Source: Nepenthes gracilis (taxonomy: Eukaryota; Streptophyta; Magnoliopsida; Caryophyllales; Nepenthaceae). Taken from it: a DNA stretch of 64,000 bases. A model generated the notes under the pieces. The model did no database searches, was not told the origin of the DNA, and was given only the letters and a program-made list of their open reading frames with translations. Position numbers and translations under genes: made by a program. How positions within the stretch are numbered: the first letter of the stretch is position 1; each line of letters begins with the position of its first letter. This document shows, piece after piece, positions 59,260 through 64,000 of the stretch. The stretch covers positions 5,704,001 through 5,768,000 of the forward strand of contig BSYO01000026.1 in NCBI GenBank assembly GCA_033239525.1, written 5' to 3'.

Positions 59260-60716
59260 TCTTCACTTTGACATTCAGAACACTATGCAGAAATCACATT
59301 GCATTAGCATACTCAGGGACCATCGCAATACTTTGTTTTAATTAAACAATCGGATTCTCCTTATCCATACCAATTCTAAGTTGGCTGTTCGATGCCTGGG
59401 GAAGGCCCTCGAGGGAGCCATTCTCAGTTTATCCCCCGGTCGACACGTGGCAACCCGCTCTCGCTGTGAAGGCCGCTTGAGCAATCCACTGATAGTTAAC
59501 GAGTTCGGGACTGGGACCCCCATGCCCAACACTCAGAGCTAATCCTTTTCCCGAAGTCATAGATCCATTTTGTCGACTTTCCTTGCCTATATTATTCCAT
59601 CGACCAGAGGCTGTTCATCTCGGAGACCTAATGCGATCATAAGTATGACCGGGCGTGGTTGGCACTCCGTCCTCCTGATTTTCAAGGGCCACCGGGGGCA
59701 CACCGGATACCATGCGATGCGTGGTGCTTTTCCAACCGCTAGACCAAACCTTCGGCAGAGCTATTTTTAGGGTGGGCAAACTGTTAAACAGAAACGATAA
59801 CTTTTCTTGAGGCCCTTGTCAAAGTCTTTGGACTCCGTAACGTTGCCATCAGTCGCTACGTTCTGGTTTAGGAATTTTAACCCAATTCCCTTTCAAAGCT
59901 CTCGCTGTCGTGCTGTCAGACGGGCTTCCCCCGTCTCTTAGGATCGACTAACCCATGTGCAAGTACCGTTCACATGGAACCTTTCCTCTCTTCGACCTTC
60001 AAAGTTCTCATTTGAATATTTACAACCACTACCAAGATTTGCACCGATGACCGCTCCACCCTGGCTTGCGCCACAGGTTTGTAGCGACCGCTGCACCCTC
60101 CTACTCATCGGGGCGTGACACTTTCCCCAACAGCAAGGTGTAGGTCGTGTGCTTAAGTGCCATCCATTTTCGGGGCTAGTTGATTCGGTAGATGAGTTAT
60201 TACACACTCCTTAGCAAATTTTGATTTCCATGACCACCATCCTACTGTCTTAATCGACTAACACCCTTTGTGGGATCTACATTAGCACACAGTTTGGCAC
60301 CATAACTCGGCTTTCGGTTCATCCCACATCGCTAGTTCTGCTTACCAAAAATGGCCCACTTGGAGTTCTCGATTCCGTGTGGCGGCTCAACGAAGCAGCC
60401 GTGCTGTCCTACCTATTTAAAGTTTGAGAATAGGTCGAGGGCATTGCACCTCCAATGCCTCTAATCATTGCTTTACCCGATAGAACTCACATTCCATCTC
60501 CAGCTATCTTAAGGAAAACTTCAGAGTGAACTAGCTACTAGACGGTTCAATTAGTCTTTCGCCCCTATACACAAGTCAGACGAATGATTTACATGTCAAT
60601 ATCGCTTCGGGCCTCCACCAAAGTTTCCTTTGGCTTTGCCCCATCAGGTATAGTTTACCATCTTTCGGATCCCGACAGGAATGCTCTCACTCAAACCTTT
60701 CTTAGAAGATCAAGGG
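59260..60716 (-). pseudogene. 25S rRNA pseudogene, central portion
   Basis: Minus strand runs from GTTTGAGTGAGAGCATTCCT (60700) through GGCGAAAGACTAATTGAAC, CTCAAACTTTAAATAGGTAG, AAGTGGGCCATTTTTGG, AACTCATCTACCGAATCAAC, GAGAACTTTGAAGGTCGAAG and GTTTAATTAAAACAAAG. This is roughly the middle of 25S (near 1 kb to 2.4 kb of the mature RNA, by family knowledge). Many C-to-T and G-to-A changes. The 5' kilobase, 5.8S and ITS are absent. Confidence 0.92.
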
Positions 60717-60726
60717 CACATTTTTT

Positions 60727-63411
60727 GCGCCTGCTGAGTTGAAGGAGATAAGTTGCAGTTACGAAAATTGTTAAATATGAGCTTTATTAGGCCGAGTGTA
60801 TCTCCATGGGGTGCACTGGTACTGTTTGTTAGGAAGAAGGATGGGTCCTTGTGGCTGTGTATGGATTATTGTGAACTAAATAAGATCATGATGAAAAATA
60901 AATATCCATTGCTACGCATTGATGATTTAATAACCAATTTCAACGATCCTGGGTGTTTTCTAAGATTGACTTACGATCAGGATACCATCAATTGAGAATT
61001 AAGTAGGAATATGTGGTCAAGACAGCTTTTCGGACGATATATGGCCACTATAAATTTCTTATTATGCTATTTGGTCTTACTAATGCTCTTGCCGTTTTTA
61101 TGAATTTGATGAATCGGGTGTTCCGACCATATTTTAATAAATTTATGGTAAAATTTATTGATGATATTTTGATCTACTCCAAAAGTCATGAAGAACATGA
61201 GACTTATCTGAGGATTGTGCTATAGGTATTCGTGAGGAGAATTCTATGCTAAATTGAAGAAATGTGAGTTTTGATTGGGGGAAGTGATATTTTTGGAGCA
61301 TGTTATTTCAAATGGTGGTATCGCTGTAAACCCAAAAAAGATAAAGGCTGTTATTGATTGGAATAGGCTACATCAGTAACTGAAGTCAGGTTTTTTCTCG
61401 GCATGGCAGGGTATTATAGAAGATTTGTAGAAAATTTTTCTCGAATTGTTATCCCCTTGACTCAATTGATAAGGAATGAGACCAAATTTGATTGGACAGA
61501 AGAATGTAATCAGAGTTTCTAAAAATTGAAGGATTGCCTAACGACTGCTCCAGTGTTGACTATCCCTGAGGGATCCGGTGTTTTGATATTTATTGTGATG
61601 TCTCCAAAACTGGCTTAGGTTGTGTGTTGTTGTAAAATGGAAAAGTAGTTGCTTATGGGTCTAGATAGTTAAATGTGCATAAAAAGAATTATCCAATCCA
61701 TTACTTGGAGTTAGCTGCAGCTGTGTTTGCGTTGAAGATTTGGAAACATTATCTCTATGGTGAGAAATTTCTTATTTATTCTAATCATAAAAGTTTAAAA
61801 TATTTATTTTCGTAGAAAGAATTAAATATGAGACAAAGGAGGTGGGTTAATTTTCTGAAGGACTATGATTGTGAGATTCAATACCAACTCAGAAAAGGTA
61901 ATATGGTTACTGATAATTTAAGCCGTCGATCAAGCTTTGTGGCGAGATTGTAGATCAAATAGATGGAGATGTTGAATTATCTGAAACAGTGTAATATTCA
62001 ACAATATGTTTGAGATAATCAGATGATCCTATCGTATCTGTAGATTCAGTTGAAGATATTAAAAGAAATTAAGAAGAAGTAGGTAAATGATCATTTTCTT
62101 ATGAATATTGTTGGAGATTTGAGTAGAGACTCCAGGATCAATTTTAACGTTCGTACTGACGGAGTTTTGAGATTTAGGGACTGCTTATGTGTGCCAGACG
62201 ATGTATCAGAATTTTAAAAAGACATTTTAGTGGAGAAATATAAAAAAAGAGATTGCGACTTTTATGGAAAAATATTTTATTTGCTACCAATTGAAGGCTG
62301 AAAGGAGGAAGCCATCTGAGTTGTTGTAACCAATGCCCATTCCATATTAGAAGTGGGACGATATTACGATAAATTTTATATCGGGTCTACCAAGGACCCC
62401 AAAGAACCATGATGCCATTATGGTTACTATTGATCAGCTGACTAAATCGGCCTATTTCTTAGCGATTTAGGCAATGTATTCTCATGATAAACTGGTGCAA
62501 TTATATATAAATGAGATTGTCAAACTCCATGGTATACCTGCAACGATTGTGTCAGATTAAATTCAAGGTTGGTTTCTAAATTTTAGAAAAGTTTGTATAG
62601 AGAATTGGGGACGGAATTAAAATTTAGTATGCCATATCACCCCCAAACGAACGGTTAGTCGGAGTGCACTATTCAGATTTTGGAGGAAATATTAAGGGTC
62701 TCAGTGTTAGATACGAGAGGAAGTTGGAATAATCATTTAACCATGGCAAAATTTACTTATAATAATAGTTATCATGTAAGTATTGGTATGGCACCATTTA
62801 AAACCCTATATGGGAGAAAGTGTAGATTGTCGATTCATTGGGAGGAAACAGAAAATAGAAAACTTTTGGATCCGAAAATTATCAAAGAGATAACGAAGAA
62901 TGTCAGATTGATTCATAAGAATTTGAAAGTAGCTCAGAATAGGTAGAAAAGTAATACAGACAAACGAAGATCAGCATTAAAATTTGAGGTAGGTGATTAT
63001 GTATTTTTAAAAGTATCACCATGAAAAAGAACATTTAGATTTCAAGTGAATGGAAAATTAAAACCACAATTTATTGATCCTTTTGAGATTTTGAAGAAAA
63101 TCAGGAAAGTAGCGTACAGATTGGCGTTGCCACCCAATTTAGCGGATATTCACAATGTATTTCACTTGTTGATACTTCGTAAATATGTTCACAATCCCAC
63201 ACATGTTATCGAGTTCGAGCCTTTGTCGATTAATGAGGATCCATCTTATGTTGAAAAACCGGTGCGGATTTTTGATCGGAAGGTCCAGATATTATGCACG
63301 AAGACCATTCACCTAGTAAAAGTTTTATGGAAGAATCGTTTACCCAAAGAAGCAACATGGAAGCGTGAAGAGGAGATACAGAACAAATATCCCCATCCAT
63401 TTTCATGAGGT
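60727..63411 (+). pseudogene. gypsy pol (RT to C-terminal tail), 5' truncated
   Basis: Starts inside RT (APAELKE, about 60728) right after the 25S piece. It shows [20 protein letters not shown], a MDYCELNK motif, [12 protein letters not shown] and the catalytic [10 protein letters not shown] (about 61154). RNase H (61600-61930) has [23 protein letters not shown] sequence. The integrase core is at about 62,340-62,700 (ITINFISGLPR, LTKSAYF). Then MAKFTYNNSYHVSIGMAPF, and 63046-63408 with KPQFIDPFEIL, LPPNLADIHNVFHLLILRKY and EATWKREEEIQ. Several stops. A chromovirus-type element. gag and protease are missing. Confidence 0.88.
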
Positions 63412-63471
63412 ATGTAGTTTTGTTAAATTTTGAGAATAAAATTTTTTAAGTGGGGGAGGATTGTAAGGTAC

Positions 63472-64000
63472 GAGTTTCTAAAATATAGTAAATTCTAATA
63501 ATTTAGTTAATATAATTAAATTTAGGATGAATGAATTTGAAAAAATGGAGATTGGATCATAGTTGAAGGAAAATAGGTGCCACGCTCGATGGAGGCTCAA
63601 ACGAAGTTGGAGGCACCAATTCTAGTGAGTGATGCACACGCTGGATGTGCCAATTTCAGTAGGTGTCACACTCGTTGGAGGCTCGAGCGAAACTGGAGGT
63701 GCCAATTCTAGTAGGGGTCGCGCCCGAAGTTTGCTCAGAGTGTGCTCGAGTGTCATTTCTAGGGAGTGTGCGCCCAAGGTTCGCCCAATTGGTGCTCGAG
63801 CACCAGTTAGATGTTTTACCCACCAACTTACTATTTCACAATTTTTAAATGAGAGAGGAGGAAGAATCAGGGCATGAACAAACAAAGAAGAGGAGAGAAA
63901 GGAGAGGAAAAAGAGAAAGATAAAGGATTTCAAGCGATTTTCGATCTGATCAGAATAAGGAAAATAGTAAATTAGGCTGAGGTAATGGTACCCTAAGCTC
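63472..64000 (+). repeat. 3' LTR of the gypsy element, cut by the window end
   Basis: Follows the purine tract AAGTGGGGGAGGAT and starts TGTAAGGTACGAG. Repeated GGCTCGAGCGAA and GGTGCCAATTCTAGTAG units are followed by a GA-rich block. It is homologous, in the same order, to the reverse strand of 23586-23015. The two short ORFs near 63.6-63.9 kb are LTR sequence. Confidence 0.88.

Noticed and set aside
59338..60207. Several ORFs on both strands
   Set aside because: They overlap 25S rRNA pseudogene sequence.

Overview
This is nuclear DNA of a flowering plant, probably a dicot. The evidence is spliced plant-type genes (a bromodomain GTE protein, a glyoxysomal malate synthase, a NOP56 remnant), 18S/25S rRNA pseudogene pieces of plant type, a plant Au-like SINE, and dense nested LTR retrotransposons in AT-rich DNA. 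No species can be named from the sequence.

Layout. 1-5.1 kb: the 5' two thirds of a GTE-type bromodomain gene on the minus strand, with an inferred leader exon near 4.8-5.0 kb; its 3' exons are not visible. 5.4-6.3 kb: a decayed repeat. 7.4-13.5 kb: a complete but dead Ty1/copia element (minus), 5-bp target duplication ATAAT, with a tRNA-like Pol III module in its leader. 14.2-28.2 kb: a 14-kb decayed Ty3/gypsy element (minus) with about 2.1-kb LTRs and target duplication ATTAT, filled with other LTR-type sequence. 29.2-31.9 kb: a small LTR element without pol (minus). 32.3-36.3 kb: an intact four-exon malate synthase gene (minus), the best-preserved gene here. 36.7-39.7 kb: a second decayed repeat, a MULE-like MITE with a 10-bp target duplication, and a LINE remnant. 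39.7-43.9 kb: a young LTR element (target duplication AGTCC) whose inside is not gag-pol but a long, nearly open frame joining a Ser/Pro-rich ORF, an intronless EDR1-like MAPKKK segment and a short piece resembling the neutral ceramidase C-terminal region. 44.2-51.5 kb: an Au-like SINE and a NOP56 pseudogene split by a complete copia element (minus, target duplication ACTTG) and cut off by a second, 3'-truncated copia element (plus) running to about 54.8 kb. 55.1-60.7 kb: an rDNA pseudogene chimera, with the 5' end of 18S on plus joined to about 2.2 kb of 25S on minus, itself interrupted by a 3.3-kb solo LTR. 60.7-64 kb: the 3' half of a gypsy chromovirus-like element (plus) with its 3' LTR leaving the window.

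Only malate synthase and the partial GTE gene look functional. Malate synthase serves the glyoxylate cycle in peroxisomes; the GTE protein should bind acetylated histones. Nearly everything else is transposon. The most unusual object is the gene-carrying LTR element at 39,678-43,889; second is the inverted 18S/25S junction. Coordinates of domains and LTR ends were read by eye; identity figures are estimates.
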